Position numbers and translations under genes: made by a program. Under the pieces are notes generated by a model. The model had not been told where the DNA came from, did no database searches, and was given only the letters and a program-made list of their open reading frames with translations. 48,998 nt of DNA from Bernardetiaceae bacterium (lineage in GTDB: Bacteria > Bacteroidota > Bacteroidia > Cytophagales > Thermoflexibacteraceae). Positions 1 to 9,079 of the stretch are shown piece after piece; position 1 is the stretch's first letter, and each line of letters opens with the position of its first letter. The stretch covers positions 1-48,998 of the forward strand of contig JALONO010000013.1 in assembly GCA_025454895.1 (NCBI GenBank), read 5' to 3'.

Positions 1-1
1 C

Positions 2-217
2 ATTCATCATTTGTTGAACTTGCGGGTGGGCAAAGCATTTGCGGCCAATCCATTGTTAGTCATTTCCCTGCCGTATTTATTACTCGGTTTTTTTATCGAA
101 TACACCCCCTGGGGTACCCGGTTATGGGGGGTGCACCGGTTGCTTTACGGACGCACGGCGGCCTGGGTGGCTTTTTTTATTGTTTGCAGCTTTTGGCTAG
201 GGCGCAACCTGGTTTAA
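2..217 (+). CDS. DUF2752 family protein, 3' part only
   Basis: The reading frame is open to the left edge of the window, so only the C-terminal ~70 residues are seen. The fragment begins in a segment resembling the part of DUF2752 that follows its CPxCGxTRA motif (a basic stretch then 'GKAFAANPL'), followed by two hydrophobic membrane segments (roughly LLVISLPYLLLGFF and AAWVAFFIVCSFWLG). DUF2752 proteins are small membrane proteins of unknown role, common in Bacteroidota. The diagnostic Cys motif would lie upstream of the window, so the family call rests on the downstream half alone. It is convergent with the lipoprotein gene that follows, with a gap of 5 bp. Confidence 0.6.
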   Translation: MHHLLNLRVGKAFAANPLLVISLPYLLLGFFIEYTPWGTRLWGVHRLLYGRTAAWVAFFIVCSFWLGRNLV

Positions 218-222
218 GGTGC

Positions 223-849
223 TTACTCCCGCCCAAACTTGCGCGTAGCCGGGTCGTAGTAAAACCGTTTGTACTGGCCCTCGTTCCGCTCAAACTGTTC
301 CATGTCGAACCGGGCCGTGTCGCTGGCCAGCGAGTCAAAGGGCATTTCGCTGGTGAACGTGAGGCGGGAGCCTCGCCAGCCCAGCAGTTCCACGCCGCCG
401 GGGTAGGGGTTGAGGTCATGCGCGTTCCGGTAGTCGTAGCGGCGGGTGGCCAGCAGGCTATCCACGCTGAACACCTCGAGCCAGGGGTGGCCTTCGCCCG
501 CACAGGCCAAGGCTCCGTAGCGGCCATCGGGCGAGAACTGGATCTGGTAGGCATTTTGGGGGAAGTCCGGGTTGGTGAGCGAACTGCCCAGCAATTCGCG
601 GTAGCCGCTGCTGTCGGCCAGTATCCACACCGAGTGGCGCAGGCCATTGGCCAGGGTATCGGCCATGAGCAGCACGCAGAGGCGACAAGGTTGGGGAACC
701 TGACCGTGCAGCGAGTAGCTCACGCGCACGCAGGGCAGCGTATCGTAAAGCCCGGTGGGCGCGGCGGCGGTTTGCCCCGGCCCGGCCCCGGGCTGGCAGG
801 CGGCGGCCAATAGTACTGTCACTAGGCAAAAAAGGAGGTATATTTTCAT
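223..849 (-). CDS. Putative lipoprotein, 208 aa, unknown function
   Basis: The product starts with a lipoprotein signal (MKIYLLFCLVTVLLAAAC, lipid Cys at residue 18), so it should be exported and lipidated. The ATG at 849 is preferred over an upstream in-frame TTG at 858 because it gives a compact signal peptide. The mature part has an 'FSPDGRYGAL' segment, like the blades of TolB or WD40-like propellers, but at this length it could hold only part of a propeller. The C-terminal half is charged and aromatic. It is divergent from the outer-membrane barrel gene starting at 989. I do not recognise a specific family. Confidence 0.7.
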   Translation of the reverse strand: MKIYLLFCLVTVLLAAACQPGAGPGQTAAAPTGLYDTLPCVRVSYSLHGQVPQPCRLCVLLMADTLANGLRHSVWILADSSGYRELLGSSLTNPDFPQNAYQIQFSPDGRYGALACAGEGHPWLEVFSVDSLLATRRYDYRNAHDLNPYPGGVELLGWRGSRLTFTSEMPFDSLASDTARFDMEQFERNEGQYKRFYYDPATRKFGRE

Positions 850-988
850 GATGCGCAAGGCTTGGCCTGCTATTTACAAAAAAAAGTTAAGGGTGTTAAG
901 GTTTGTCAATCCCAGAGCCGGAGCGGGCCTTTTTGGCTTAACATTGTTGTACAGTCAACTGGCGACTTTGTGTACCGCTACCCCGGCC

Positions 989-2437
989 ATGAAAATGAAA
1001 TTTGTTTTACAGTACCTACACCAGTGGCTGGCCCCCGCAAGTTGGTTAGTGGTGGGGGCTGTGTTAGGGTGGGCCTGCCCGGCCCAGGCCCAAACCGAGC
1101 CTCCCCGAGCCGAGCCGGACAGTTTCTACATCCGCGACGTACATTTGGATTGCAACCACCGCACGGTGGACCGCATCATCTTACGCGAAATGGCCCACCG
1201 GCCCGGCCAACGCATCGCCCGCGCGGGCATTGGCGAAGAACTCAAGCGCGAGGCCAGCAAAATCATGAACACCAACTTGTTTGTGGTGGCGGAGGTGTTT
1301 CATGTGGTGGTGCAGGCTGATACCATTGACCTGGCCGTAAACGTGGTGGAAAAGTGGTACACCTTCCCCGTACCTATTTTGGACTTGGGCGACCGCAACT
1401 TTAACGAATGGTGGCAGCAGCGGGGCCGCGACTTGGACCGGCTGGTGTACGGTATCCGGTTTGTGCAGCAAAACGTGCGCGGCCGCAACGAAGACCTGCG
1501 GTTTACCGTGCAACTGGGCTTTACCCGTCGGCTGGAACTGGAGTACAACATCCCCTACATCGACCGGCGGCAAACCACTGGCCTCAACGTGCGGGTGTTT
1601 TATGATAACGGCAAAAATGTGCCTTACCGCACCCAACGCGACTCGCTGGTGTTTTTGCGAAGCGATCTGGTGTTGCGCGAACGGTTCTCGGCCGAAGTGG
1701 GGCTATTTAAGCGCAGCCAGTTTTACAACACCCACTTTTTTGACCTGCGCCGCCAGCACCAGTGGGTAAAGGACACCATCGCGGAACTCAACCCCGATTA
1801 TTTTGGCGCCGGGCGCACCCAGCTCCAGTTTTTTGAGCTGGCCTACACCTTCAACCGCGACATCCGCGACTTGGCCGCTTATCCGCTAAAAGGGATGCTA
1901 TTTAGGTTTACGGCCACCCAGCGGGGCCTGGGGCCGTTCGATGACCTCAATCTGTTTAATTTACAGGGCCTTTACGCCCGTTTTTTCTATTTGGGCAGCC
2001 GGTTTTACTATTCGGGCAGTGCCCGGGCCTATATTTCGTTCCCCGACCGCCAGCCGTTTACCGAGATGCGCACTTTTGGCTACCAGGGGCAATTCCCGCG
2101 CGGGTACGATCGGTTCGTGATCGACGGCCAGCGGTGGGGCGTGGTCAAAAACACGCTGCGTTGGCAAGTGCTCAACCAAACGCTTTACAACCGGCTCACT
2201 AAGTTGGAGCAGTTTCGCACGGTGCCGGTAGCACTCTACCTCAAGGGCTATGCCGACGCGGGTTATGTGCGCAACCCCATTGCCAGCCCCGAAAACCGCT
2301 TGTCGAACCGGTTGCTGGCGGGCTACGGCCTGGGGGCCGACCTGGTGGTGTACAACACCTCGGTATTCCGGTTCGAGTATTCGTTCAATATCGAGGGCGG
2401 CCGGGGTTTCTTTTTTAACCTGCAAAGCGATTTTTGA
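989..2437 (+). CDS. BamA/TamA-family outer membrane protein
   Basis: This 482-residue protein has a signal peptide ending near 'CPAQAQ', a POTRA-like domain (about residues 45-130, beginning 'FYIRDVHLDCNHRTVDRIILRE' in style) and a C-terminal beta-barrel with alternating aromatic strands that ends in Phe, as Omp85 proteins do. A Gly-Arg-Gly-Phe segment lies near the end. The start at 989 was chosen because it begins the signal peptide; the frame is open further upstream but without a plausible leader. The length is short for BamA (which has five POTRA domains), so it is more likely a one-POTRA accessory Omp85 protein than BamA itself. Such proteins insert or translocate proteins at the outer membrane; the substrate is unknown. 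Confidence 0.8.
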   Translation: MKMKFVLQYLHQWLAPASWLVVGAVLGWACPAQAQTEPPRAEPDSFYIRDVHLDCNHRTVDRIILREMAHRPGQRIARAGIGEELKREASKIMNTNLFVVAEVFHVVVQADTIDLAVNVVEKWYTFPVPILDLGDRNFNEWWQQRGRDLDRLVYGIRFVQQNVRGRNEDLRFTVQLGFTRRLELEYNIPYIDRRQTTGLNVRVFYDNGKNVPYRTQRDSLVFLRSDLVLRERFSAEVGLFKRSQFYNTHFFDLRRQHQWVKDTIAELNPDYFGAGRTQLQFFELAYTFNRDIRDLAAYPLKGMLFRFTATQRGLGPFDDLNLFNLQGLYARFFYLGSRFYYSGSARAYISFPDRQPFTEMRTFGYQGQFPRGYDRFVIDGQRWGVVKNTLRWQVLNQTLYNRLTKLEQFRTVPVALYLKGYADAGYVRNPIASPENRLSNRLLAGYGLGADLVVYNTSVFRFEYSFNIEGGRGFFFNLQSDF

Positions 2438-2567
2438 TGACGGCCCGGCCGCTTTTCTTGGCCTTTTTGGCCCCAACACTCCCATCGTTTACTTGGCCAA
2501 GCAACCAACCCGCCTACTCTCCCGTATGGGTTTGTCAGGATACCCCTTCTACTTTACTTTTAGGTAT

Positions 2568-3227
2568 ATGCAGGTTTGGCGCAAGCGTAAATTTTACCTC
2601 CGGTTGATTACTGGATTGCTCGTTTTAGGGGCCTTGGGGGCCGGGTTTAGCTATTGGTACGTGGGCCACGTGGCCCGCCCGTGGCTGTACTCGAGCGTGG
2701 AGACCGTGCCCCACCACGCGGTGGGCCTGGTGCTAGGGACCGCCCAGCGGCTCGAGGGCGGCCATGCCAACCCATATTTTACGTACCGCATCAAAGCGGC
2801 CGCGGCCCTGTTCCATGCGGGCAAGGTGCGCTGTTTGGTGGTCAGTGGCGACAACCGCACCCACCATTACAACGAGCCAGCCGCCATGCGGGCCGCGCTC
2901 CAGGCGGCGGGCGTTCCCGATACTTGCATCGTCGAGGACTTTGCGGGCCTGCGCACACTCGACTCGGTGGTGCGCTGCCAACTTATTTTTGGCCAAAACC
3001 AGTTTGTCGTCATTTCGCAGCCGTTTCATAACCAACGGGCGGTGTTCATTGCCCGGCAGCGAGGGTTGCAAGCGGTGGGTTTCAACGCCCCCGACGTGTC
3101 GTTGCAACTGGGGCTGAAAGTCCAGGTGCGCGAAGTAGCCGCCCGCCTCAAGGCATTTTTAGACGTATTTGTGCTGCACACCCAGCCCAAACATCTGGGC
3201 GACCCCATCCGCCTGCCTTTGAGCTAG
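2568..3227 (+). CDS. SanA/YdcF-like DUF218 protein
   Basis: The 219-aa product has one N-terminal membrane anchor (about residues 9-30) followed by a DUF218 domain. Family signatures are visible in order: 'GLVLGTAQR', 'NPYFTYRIKAAA', 'LVVSGDN', 'NEPAAMRAAL', 'TLDSVVR' and 'VISQPFHNQRA'. This pattern matches the SanA subgroup (vancomycin-sensitivity protein of enterobacteria), thought to act at the cell envelope, with no proven enzymatic reaction. ATG 2568 is preferred because homologues start with a few basic residues before the anchor; ATG 2526 is an in-frame alternative. It follows the outer-membrane gene by about 130 bp. Confidence 0.85.
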   Translation: MQVWRKRKFYLRLITGLLVLGALGAGFSYWYVGHVARPWLYSSVETVPHHAVGLVLGTAQRLEGGHANPYFTYRIKAAAALFHAGKVRCLVVSGDNRTHHYNEPAAMRAALQAAGVPDTCIVEDFAGLRTLDSVVRCQLIFGQNQFVVISQPFHNQRAVFIARQRGLQAVGFNAPDVSLQLGLKVQVREVAARLKAFLDVFVLHTQPKHLGDPIRLPLS

Positions 3228-3256
3228 CCCGCCGCGCAAATGTGCGCGCCAACGGT

Positions 3257-3264
3257 TACTTTTG
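3257..3264 (+). promoter_or_regulatory. Bacteroidota -7 box (TACTTTTG) for tsaE
   Basis: The sequence matches TAnnTTTG, the -7 element used by the primary sigma factor of Bacteroidota. It lies 27 bp before the tsaE GTG start. No clear -33 TTG is seen at the usual spacing, so the promoter is plausible rather than certain. Confidence 0.5.
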
Positions 3265-3291
3265 CCGCCAACCGCCCCTGTTGGCTAGCTC

Positions 3292-3714
3292 GTGGAACTC
3301 ATTTGCGAAAACTTGGCCCAACTGCCCGCCATTGCCCGCCAGGTGCGGAACTTTGCCGGGCCGCTGCGTGTATGGTTGATGGAAGGGCAGCTGGGAGCTG
3401 GTAAAACCGCCCTGGCTCAGGCCGTGTGCCGCGACCTGGGCGTAACCGACCCGGTGAGCAGCCCTACCTTTGCCATTGTGAACCAGTACGCGACCGCGCA
3501 GGGCCAGCCGGTTTACCACCTTGACTGTTACCGGTTAAAAAACGAGGCCGAAGCCCTAGACATCGGCGTAGAAGAGTACCTTTACAGCGGCCATTATTGC
3601 CTTATCGAATGGGCCAGCCGCATCCAAGCCTTGTGGCCCCCGGCTTACCTGGCCATTGACATTGCGCTCGGCCCCGGCCAAGAGCGGCGCCTAAACCTGA
3701 CCCGGCATGACTGA
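3292..3714 (+). CDS. tsaE: tRNA threonylcarbamoyladenosine biosynthesis ATPase TsaE
   Basis: TsaE is the ATPase that helps TsaB-TsaD install N6-threonylcarbamoyl on A37 of ANN-decoding tRNAs in the cytoplasm. The 140-aa length is typical. The Walker A motif 'GQLGAGKT' is at residues 32-39, followed by the family blocks 'VSSPTFAIVNQY' and 'HLDCYRL', and by 'LIEWASR' near the end. The start is a GTG that immediately gives the expected N-terminus. The last 8 bp overlap the ald gene, so the two are very likely co-transcribed and translationally coupled; the same pairing is common in Bacteroidota. Confidence 0.95.
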   Translation: MELICENLAQLPAIARQVRNFAGPLRVWLMEGQLGAGKTALAQAVCRDLGVTDPVSSPTFAIVNQYATAQGQPVYHLDCYRLKNEAEALDIGVEEYLYSGHYCLIEWASRIQALWPPAYLAIDIALGPGQERRLNLTRHD

Positions 3715-4933
3715 CCACCTAAAATCGGAAATCCGCAAACTGGCCCAAGGCAGCCAGCTTTATCCGCAAGAGATGCTGGTGAAAGTGCGCGAAGGCCAAC
3801 AAATCTTGCACATTGGCTTGCCCAAAGAGGCAGGCACTTACGAGAACCGGATCACCCTCCGGCCCGAGTCGGTGTCGGTGCTGGCGGCCAATGGCCACCA
3901 GATCACCCTCGAGGCAGGCGCAGGCCTGCGCAGCAACTACCCGGACCGTGAGTACAGCGAGGCTGGGGCCAAAATCGTGTATTCGTCCGAAGAGGTGTAC
4001 CAGGCCGACGTGATCCTGAAAATTGACCCGCCCCTGCCTGCCGAAATCGAGCTGATGAAGCCGCGCACTACCATCATCTCGGCCTTGCAATTTGCCAAGG
4101 TGGACAGCGAGTATTTCTGTGCCCTCAACCGCAAGCGCATTACCGCCCTGGGCTACGAAATGCTGGAAGACGACATCGGCGGCTTGCCCCTGGTGCGGGC
4201 CATGAGTGAAATTGCCGGGAGTGCGGCCGTGCTCATCGCGGCCGAGTATCTGAGCAACACCAACGGCGGCAAAGGCATTATTTTAGGCGGCATTACGGGG
4301 GTGCCGCCCACCAAAGTGCTCATTTTGGGCGCGGGCACGGTGGCCGAGTACGCCGCCCGCACCGCCATTGGCCTGGGCGCGGCCGTAAAGGTGTTCGACG
4401 ACAACCTGTACAAGCTCCGCCGCCTCAAACACGCCCTGGGCGACCCCCAACTGTACACCTCCACCATCGATGCCACCACCCTGGCCCGGGCCTTAAAAAC
4501 CACCAATGTGGCCATCGGGGCCTTGCGTAACGACCTCGGTATCTGCGTAGTAACCGAAGAAATGGTGCAGCAGATGCGCCCCGGCTCGGTCATTATCGAC
4601 GTGAGCATCGATAACGGCGGTTGTTTCGAGACCTCGCAAATGACCACCCACGACCACCCGGTGTACACCCGCCACGAGGTCATCCATTATTGCGTGCCGA
4701 ACATCGCCTCGCGGGTAGCCCGCACGGCCACTAAAGCCATCAGCAACATCTTTACCCCCATTTTGCTCAAAATTGCTGACCTAGGCGGGGTGGACGAGAT
4801 GATTTTTGCCCACGAGGGCTTTGCCCGGGGCGTTTACTGCTACCAGGGCGATCTCACCCACGAGCACATTGGCAAACGCTATGGACTGAAACACAAAGAG
4901 TTACGATTACTTATTGCCGCTACCAAACACTAG
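3707..4933 (+). CDS. ald: Alanine dehydrogenase
   Basis: The product (408 aa) belongs to the alanine dehydrogenase / transhydrogenase alpha-subunit family, which interconverts L-alanine and pyruvate plus ammonia with NAD. Visible signatures are 'GLPKEAGTYENRITLRP' at the N-terminus, the substrate-site region around 'LKIDPP', and the Rossmann glycine motif 'LILGAGTVAEYAA' at about residues 206-218. It carries a longer N-terminus (~30 residues) than the Bacillus enzyme, as other Bacteroidota members do. The gene starts inside the last codons of tsaE. Confidence 0.93.
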   Translation: MTDHLKSEIRKLAQGSQLYPQEMLVKVREGQQILHIGLPKEAGTYENRITLRPESVSVLAANGHQITLEAGAGLRSNYPDREYSEAGAKIVYSSEEVYQADVILKIDPPLPAEIELMKPRTTIISALQFAKVDSEYFCALNRKRITALGYEMLEDDIGGLPLVRAMSEIAGSAAVLIAAEYLSNTNGGKGIILGGITGVPPTKVLILGAGTVAEYAARTAIGLGAAVKVFDDNLYKLRRLKHALGDPQLYTSTIDATTLARALKTTNVAIGALRNDLGICVVTEEMVQQMRPGSVIIDVSIDNGGCFETSQMTTHDHPVYTRHEVIHYCVPNIASRVARTATKAISNIFTPILLKIADLGGVDEMIFAHEGFARGVYCYQGDLTHEHIGKRYGLKHKELRLLIAATKH

Positions 4934-4964
4934 CCGGTCGGCACTCATAGCCTTTGCCCGCCCA

Positions 4965-6134
4965 CTAGCGGCTGGCCTCGATGGCCTGGGCCACGTCGGC
5001 CACGATGTCGTCCGGGTGTTCCAGCCCCACCGAAATGCGCACCAGGCCGGGCGTGATGCCCACGGCGGCCCGTTCTTCCTCTTTCAACTTGGAGTGGGTG
5101 GTAGTGGCCGGGTGGATCACGATGCTGCGCGAGTCGCCCAGGTTAGGGGTCAACGACAAAAGTTTGATCGCGTTCAAAAACCGACTGGCCCTGGCCAGCC
5201 CGCCCTGTAACTCGAAGCTCACCAAGCCGCCACCCAGCCGCATTTGTTGCTTGGCCAGCGCATGTTGGGGGTGCGACGGCAGAAACGGATATTTTACCCA
5301 AAAGCTCTCGGGGCTAGCCTCGATAAACTGGGCTAGTTGCAGGGCGTTGCTGCAATGTCGTTCCATGCGCACGGCCAGGGTTTCCAGGCTTTTCGACAGC
5401 AACCAGGCGTTAAACGGCGACATGGCCGGGCCGGTGTGGCGGGCAAAATAGCGGATGTCTTTGATCAATTCGCGGCTGCCCAAAATAGCCCCGCCAATGG
5501 CCCGCCCCTGCCCGTCGATAAACTTGGTGGCCGAGTGGGTGATCAGGTGCGCCCCGTAACGGGCCGGGTTTTGCAGGTACGGGGTGGCAAAACAGTTGTC
5601 CACGTTCAAAATCAACCCGTGGCGGGCGGCCAGTTGGCCCAGCCAGGTGAGGTCGATCAGGTCCAGGGCCGGGTTGGAGGGCGTTTCCACAAAAATCATC
5701 CGGGTGTTGGGCTGGATGGCCGCCTCCCAGGTTTCGGGCGCGTGGATGTCCACATACGTGTGCCCGATGCCCCAACGCGGGAAAATTTGGGTAAAAATTT
5801 GGTGGGTGGAGCCAAACACCGAGCGGCAGGCCAGCACATGGTCGCCGCTGCGCAACAGGGCCGCCATGCTGGTAAACATCGCCGCCATGCCCGAAGCCGT
5901 GGCGATCCCGTCTTCGGTGCCCTCCATTTGGCACAGTTTCTCGATCAACTCGCTGGTGTTGGGGTTCGAGTACCGGGTATAAATGTTACCCGGCAGCTCG
6001 TCGGCAAACAAGGCCCGGGCTTGTTCGGCATCCTCGAAAGTGAAACTCGAGGTGAGGTACAGGGGCACCGAATGCTCGCGGAAGTCGCTCGGTTGGGCCT
6101 GGGTGCGCACGGCGCGGGTCTCAAAATGGGACAT
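4965..6134 (-). CDS. metZ: O-succinylhomoserine sulfhydrylase (MetZ-type PLP enzyme)
   Basis: This 389-aa protein is a Cys/Met-metabolism PLP enzyme. The Schiff-base lysine is K204 in 'THSATKFIDGQGR'; the 'FIDGQGR' continuation is characteristic of MetZ-like sulfhydrylases rather than of cystathionine beta-lyases. Other conserved blocks are 'YTRYSNPNT', 'ASGMAA' and 'VETPSNP'. MetZ makes homocysteine directly from O-succinyl- or O-acetylhomoserine and sulfide in methionine synthesis; the exact acyl donor cannot be told from sequence. It is convergent with ald. No met genes are adjacent, and I could not recognise a SAM riboswitch upstream. Confidence 0.87.
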   Translation of the reverse strand: MSHFETRAVRTQAQPSDFREHSVPLYLTSSFTFEDAEQARALFADELPGNIYTRYSNPNTSELIEKLCQMEGTEDGIATASGMAAMFTSMAALLRSGDHVLACRSVFGSTHQIFTQIFPRWGIGHTYVDIHAPETWEAAIQPNTRMIFVETPSNPALDLIDLTWLGQLAARHGLILNVDNCFATPYLQNPARYGAHLITHSATKFIDGQGRAIGGAILGSRELIKDIRYFARHTGPAMSPFNAWLLSKSLETLAVRMERHCSNALQLAQFIEASPESFWVKYPFLPSHPQHALAKQQMRLGGGLVSFELQGGLARASRFLNAIKLLSLTPNLGDSRSIVIHPATTTHSKLKEEERAAVGITPGLVRISVGLEHPDDIVADVAQAIEASR

Positions 6135-6340
6135 GGGAAGTCGGTTGTTAGGGCCACTTGGCGGTGGCGGGCAACTAAATGGGGCAGCGCGAGGTTCACG
6201 GTGCGCCCAATCGTCAATTTAACAATTTTGGCTAATGAAATGCACCGTATCGTAAAAAAGCAATCGGTAACATTTAAAAAATAGCAATTTGATGGGGCAA
6301 AGATGCAGGTTTTTATTTTGATCCGCCCTGCTTGGCCGCT

Positions 6341-6760
6341 TTATTCGCCCACCACGGCATAACTGTGGGTGATGGTGGCCGTTTTGCTGAGCATGGCGGT
6401 TACGGAGCAGTATTTTTCCAACGAGAGCCTGATGGCCCGCTCGGCTTGTTCGGACTGCAACTGGCCCCAAAACTCGTAATGGATGTGGATAGCGGTAAAC
6501 ACCGCCGGGATTTGGCCTTCGGCCCGCTGGCCGGTGAGGGTGAGCCGTAGGTTGCGCAGCCCGGCCCGTTGTTTTTGCAAGATGCTGATCACGTCAATTT
6601 CGGTGCAGGCACCCAGGGCGGCCAGCACGGCTTGCATGGGCCGCATGGCCAGGTCGCGCCCCCCGATGTCGGCACTGGCATCAAAGCGGTGGGCGTGGCC
6701 CGTTTCGGTGCGGGCTTCCAGGTGGTAGGCGTCGTCCAGCCGGTCGATTACGATTTGCAT
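6341..6760 (-). CDS. OsmC family protein
   Basis: The 139-aa product has the OsmC fold signature: the first redox cysteine is C52 in 'ALGACTEIDV' and the second is C118 in 'EKYCSVTAML'. OsmC and Ohr proteins reduce organic or lipid hydroperoxides using these two cysteines; the YhfA-like branch, which this most resembles, has a poorly defined physiological role. The ATG at 6760 gives the usual short N-terminal strand. It is separated from metZ by about 200 bp and has its own promoter-like box upstream. Confidence 0.88.
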   Translation of the reverse strand: MQIVIDRLDDAYHLEARTETGHAHRFDASADIGGRDLAMRPMQAVLAALGACTEIDVISILQKQRAGLRNLRLTLTGQRAEGQIPAVFTAIHIHYEFWGQLQSEQAERAIRLSLEKYCSVTAMLSKTATITHSYAVVGE

Positions 6761-6840
6761 ACGGCAATTAATGATTAAGGGATGGGCTTATCGGGTGGTT
6801 AATCTTGATAAAATTGGCAACCCAAATGAGTAACAACGGC

Positions 6841-6848
6841 CAAAGGTA
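6841..6848 (-). promoter_or_regulatory. -7 box (TACCTTTG) upstream of the osmC-like gene
   Basis: On the minus strand this is a full match to TAnnTTTG, about 80 bp before the start codon. No -33 TTG is seen at 19-21 bp. The remaining 200 bp towards 7052 hold no further gene that I can see. Confidence 0.4.
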
Positions 6849-7052
6849 GTGCGCCTGCTGGTTGATGGCTAGGGGCGGCGGCGGCGAAAGGGAAAAAGGA
6901 GGTTTGTCTCATTGGCGGTCAGGTGCTTTTATTTTGATTTACAGTAAGTTACAATGACACCACGTCCGCTCCAGCGTTTGGCTTCGCAAACCCGTCAGTC
7001 CAAGTAGCAATGAATCAAGGTATTTTCGTAAAACATTGATTTTCTCGGGCAA

Positions 7053-8882
7053 TCACCTCACCACCACCAACCGCCCCTGGCCCCGGAAATGAGGAGTGGC
7101 CAGGCTCCACAGGTAAGTGCCGGGGGGCAGCGAGGTTACGTTTAGCTCGTACTCGTGCGGCCCGGCGGGTAGCGTCGCTTCTACCAGGGGGGCCAAGGGC
7201 CGTCCGGTAAGGTCGTGGAGGGCGAGTTGCACGGGGCCGGGGCTGGCCAAGTTAAACGGCAACCGGGCGGTAGTTTGGGCAGGGTTGGGGTAAGCGGGCC
7301 GCAAACTAGCCAGCGGGCTGGCCTGCGGGCTGGCCGTTACCAGCAGGCTGGCCGGGTTACTGGCCGGGCTTTCGTTGTGTAACCGGTCCAGGGCCGTAAT
7401 CACATAAGTGTAGCGCACATCGGCCAGGTTGGTGGTCAGGTCTAGGAAGGCGGTGGTATCGGTGGGGGTTACCGCCCGGATGAACCGGGCCTGGGCCAAG
7501 TCGGGGGCCTGGTTGTTCTCGAAGCGATAAATGACGAACTGGCGCACCCGGTCCAGCGGCCCGGCCGGGGCGGTCGGGCGGTCCCAGCGCAGTTGCACGC
7601 CCTGGCGGGTGAGGCTGGCCACCAGGCCCGTGGGCGCGGGCGGGGGCGTGGCATCGCGCCAGGGCACCAAGGGCAGCAGGGCGGGGTGGCGGTAAAAGTC
7701 TTGTCGGAGGCTGTCTTGGATGGCCAGCAGGTTGCCCGTTACCGAGCGGGAGCTGAAGAAAATGCTGCCGTTCACCTCGGCCGTGGTGCGGTTGAGGCGC
7801 AGTTGGTTGGGCATTTGGCTGGGGTTGAGCCAATTGGGGTCGCTGGTGGTGTTGATCCGGTACGCCCCTTGGCCAATGTACAAATGGCGGCCAAAGCTGT
7901 TTTGGGCCCACCAGGGCACCAGCACTTCGTAGCGGGCGGCCGTAAACCCAATGCTCCAATATAGTTGCGGGGCCAGGTAATCCACCCAACCTTGCTGGGC
8001 CCACTTGCGCGAGTCGGCAAAAATTTCGGAGAAGCTCTGGAGGCCCCGGGTATCGGAGCCGAGCGGGGTGGCGGTGCCCCGGTTCTGCCAAATGCCGAAC
8101 GGGGAGATGCCAAACTTGACCCAGGGTTTAGCCGCCCGCAGGCTATCGGCCACGGCGCGCACCAGCAGGTCCACGTTGTCGCGCCGCCAGTCGGCCCGGT
8201 TGGTGAAGCCCCGCGCGTGGACCCGGAACGTGGAGTCGTCGTTGAACACCTGGCCGGTTTCCGGGTAGGGATAAAAGTAGTCGTCGAAGTGGATCGCGTC
8301 CACGTCGTAGCGGCGGGCCACGTCCATGATCACGCGCACCACGTGGGCGCGCACCTCGGGCAGGCCGGGGTCCAGGTAGCGGGCGTTGCCGTAGGGGCGC
8401 AGCCAACTGGGCTGGGTGTTGGCCAGGTGGTTGGGGGCCAGCCGGGCGTTGCGCGCATCCGAAACGGCCCGGTAAGGGTTGAACCAGGCATGGAACTCCA
8501 GCCCCCGGCGGCGGGCCTCGGCAATCATAAAGGCCAGGGGGTCATAACCGGGGGCTTGGCCCTGCTGGCCGGTGAGCACGCTGCTCCACGGTTCTAACTG
8601 GCTGGGGTAGAGGGCATCGCAGGCGGCGCGCACCTGCACCACCACCGCGTTGAGGCCGCTGCGCTGGTGCTGGTCCAGCAGGGCCACAAACTCGGCCCGT
8701 TGCTGCTCGGCGGCCAGGGTGTTGCGGCTGGGCCAGTCGATGTTGCTCACCGTGGCCACCCACACGCCCCTGAACTCGCGCTTGGGCGGGGCCGAAAGTT
8801 GGGCCAAGGCCGGGTCATTAATTAGTGGGAGCAAACTGCCCAAGGCCCACCAAAACAAACGAGATAAAAGCCGGGGTTTCAT
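7053..8882 (-). CDS. Secreted GHL10-type glycoside hydrolase with FN3-like and T9SS sorting domains
   Basis: The product (609 aa) has a signal peptide and then a large GHL10 (DUF187, GH10-like) TIM-barrel domain, about residues 35-370. It is recognised by 'REFRGVWVATVSNIDWPS' at its start, 'FHAWFNPYR', 'IHFDDYFYPYP' and 'PQLYWS'. After it come a fibronectin-III-like stretch (about 415-520) and a C-terminal region beginning 'AYPNPAQTTARL' and ending in a beta-rich 'GTYLWSL...GQGRLVVVR', typical of type IX secretion sorting domains. It is therefore probably exported by T9SS and acts outside the cell on a polysaccharide or peptidoglycan-related glycan; the substrate is unknown. ATG 8882 begins the signal peptide. 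Confidence 0.88.
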   Translation of the reverse strand: MKPRLLSRLFWWALGSLLPLINDPALAQLSAPPKREFRGVWVATVSNIDWPSRNTLAAEQQRAEFVALLDQHQRSGLNAVVVQVRAACDALYPSQLEPWSSVLTGQQGQAPGYDPLAFMIAEARRRGLEFHAWFNPYRAVSDARNARLAPNHLANTQPSWLRPYGNARYLDPGLPEVRAHVVRVIMDVARRYDVDAIHFDDYFYPYPETGQVFNDDSTFRVHARGFTNRADWRRDNVDLLVRAVADSLRAAKPWVKFGISPFGIWQNRGTATPLGSDTRGLQSFSEIFADSRKWAQQGWVDYLAPQLYWSIGFTAARYEVLVPWWAQNSFGRHLYIGQGAYRINTTSDPNWLNPSQMPNQLRLNRTTAEVNGSIFFSSRSVTGNLLAIQDSLRQDFYRHPALLPLVPWRDATPPPAPTGLVASLTRQGVQLRWDRPTAPAGPLDRVRQFVIYRFENNQAPDLAQARFIRAVTPTDTTAFLDLTTNLADVRYTYVITALDRLHNESPASNPASLLVTASPQASPLASLRPAYPNPAQTTARLPFNLASPGPVQLALHDLTGRPLAPLVEATLPAGPHEYELNVTSLPPGTYLWSLATPHFRGQGRLVVVR

Positions 8883-9045
8883 AAACACCAAAGGTTGAGG
8901 AGGCTGGCCAGAGCGGTGAGGCCGGATAGAGCCAAAAAGGTAACCGGAAAGTGGGCCGGGCAGACAAAACGGCTGGACAAAATTGGCGGCCGGGAACCAA
9001 ACCGCCAAGCCTACGAACGGGCAATTGGCAAGGAAAGGAGCGAAC

Positions 9046-9079
9046 AAAAAAATCCCCGCCATCCGTTAGATAGCGGGGA
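9046..9079 (-). terminator. Rho-independent terminator (minus strand)
   Basis: A GC stem TCCCCGC/GCGGGGA (9053-9059 with 9073-9079), extended by an inner ATC/GAT pair, is followed on the minus strand by a run of seven T. It lies 164 bp upstream of the glycosidase start and ~530 bp downstream of the TPR gene, which has its own terminator. It must therefore end a separate transcript or act as an attenuator. Confidence 0.85.

Noticed and set aside
124-813. Long plus-strand frame over the first lipoprotein gene
   Set aside because: It lies antisense to a gene with a clear lipoprotein signal and reads as low-complexity Gly/Ala/Arg/Val, typical of antisense frames in GC-rich DNA.
5337-6284. 315-codon frame antisense to metZ
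   Set aside because: metZ is unmistakable on the other strand and the antisense product has no motif.
6135-6300. Possible SAM riboswitch upstream of metZ
   Set aside because: Neither the SAM-I nor the SAM-II conserved core could be matched. GCGCACCG...CGCGC and TTTAGTTGCC are suggestive in isolation but lack the required pseudoknot strands.
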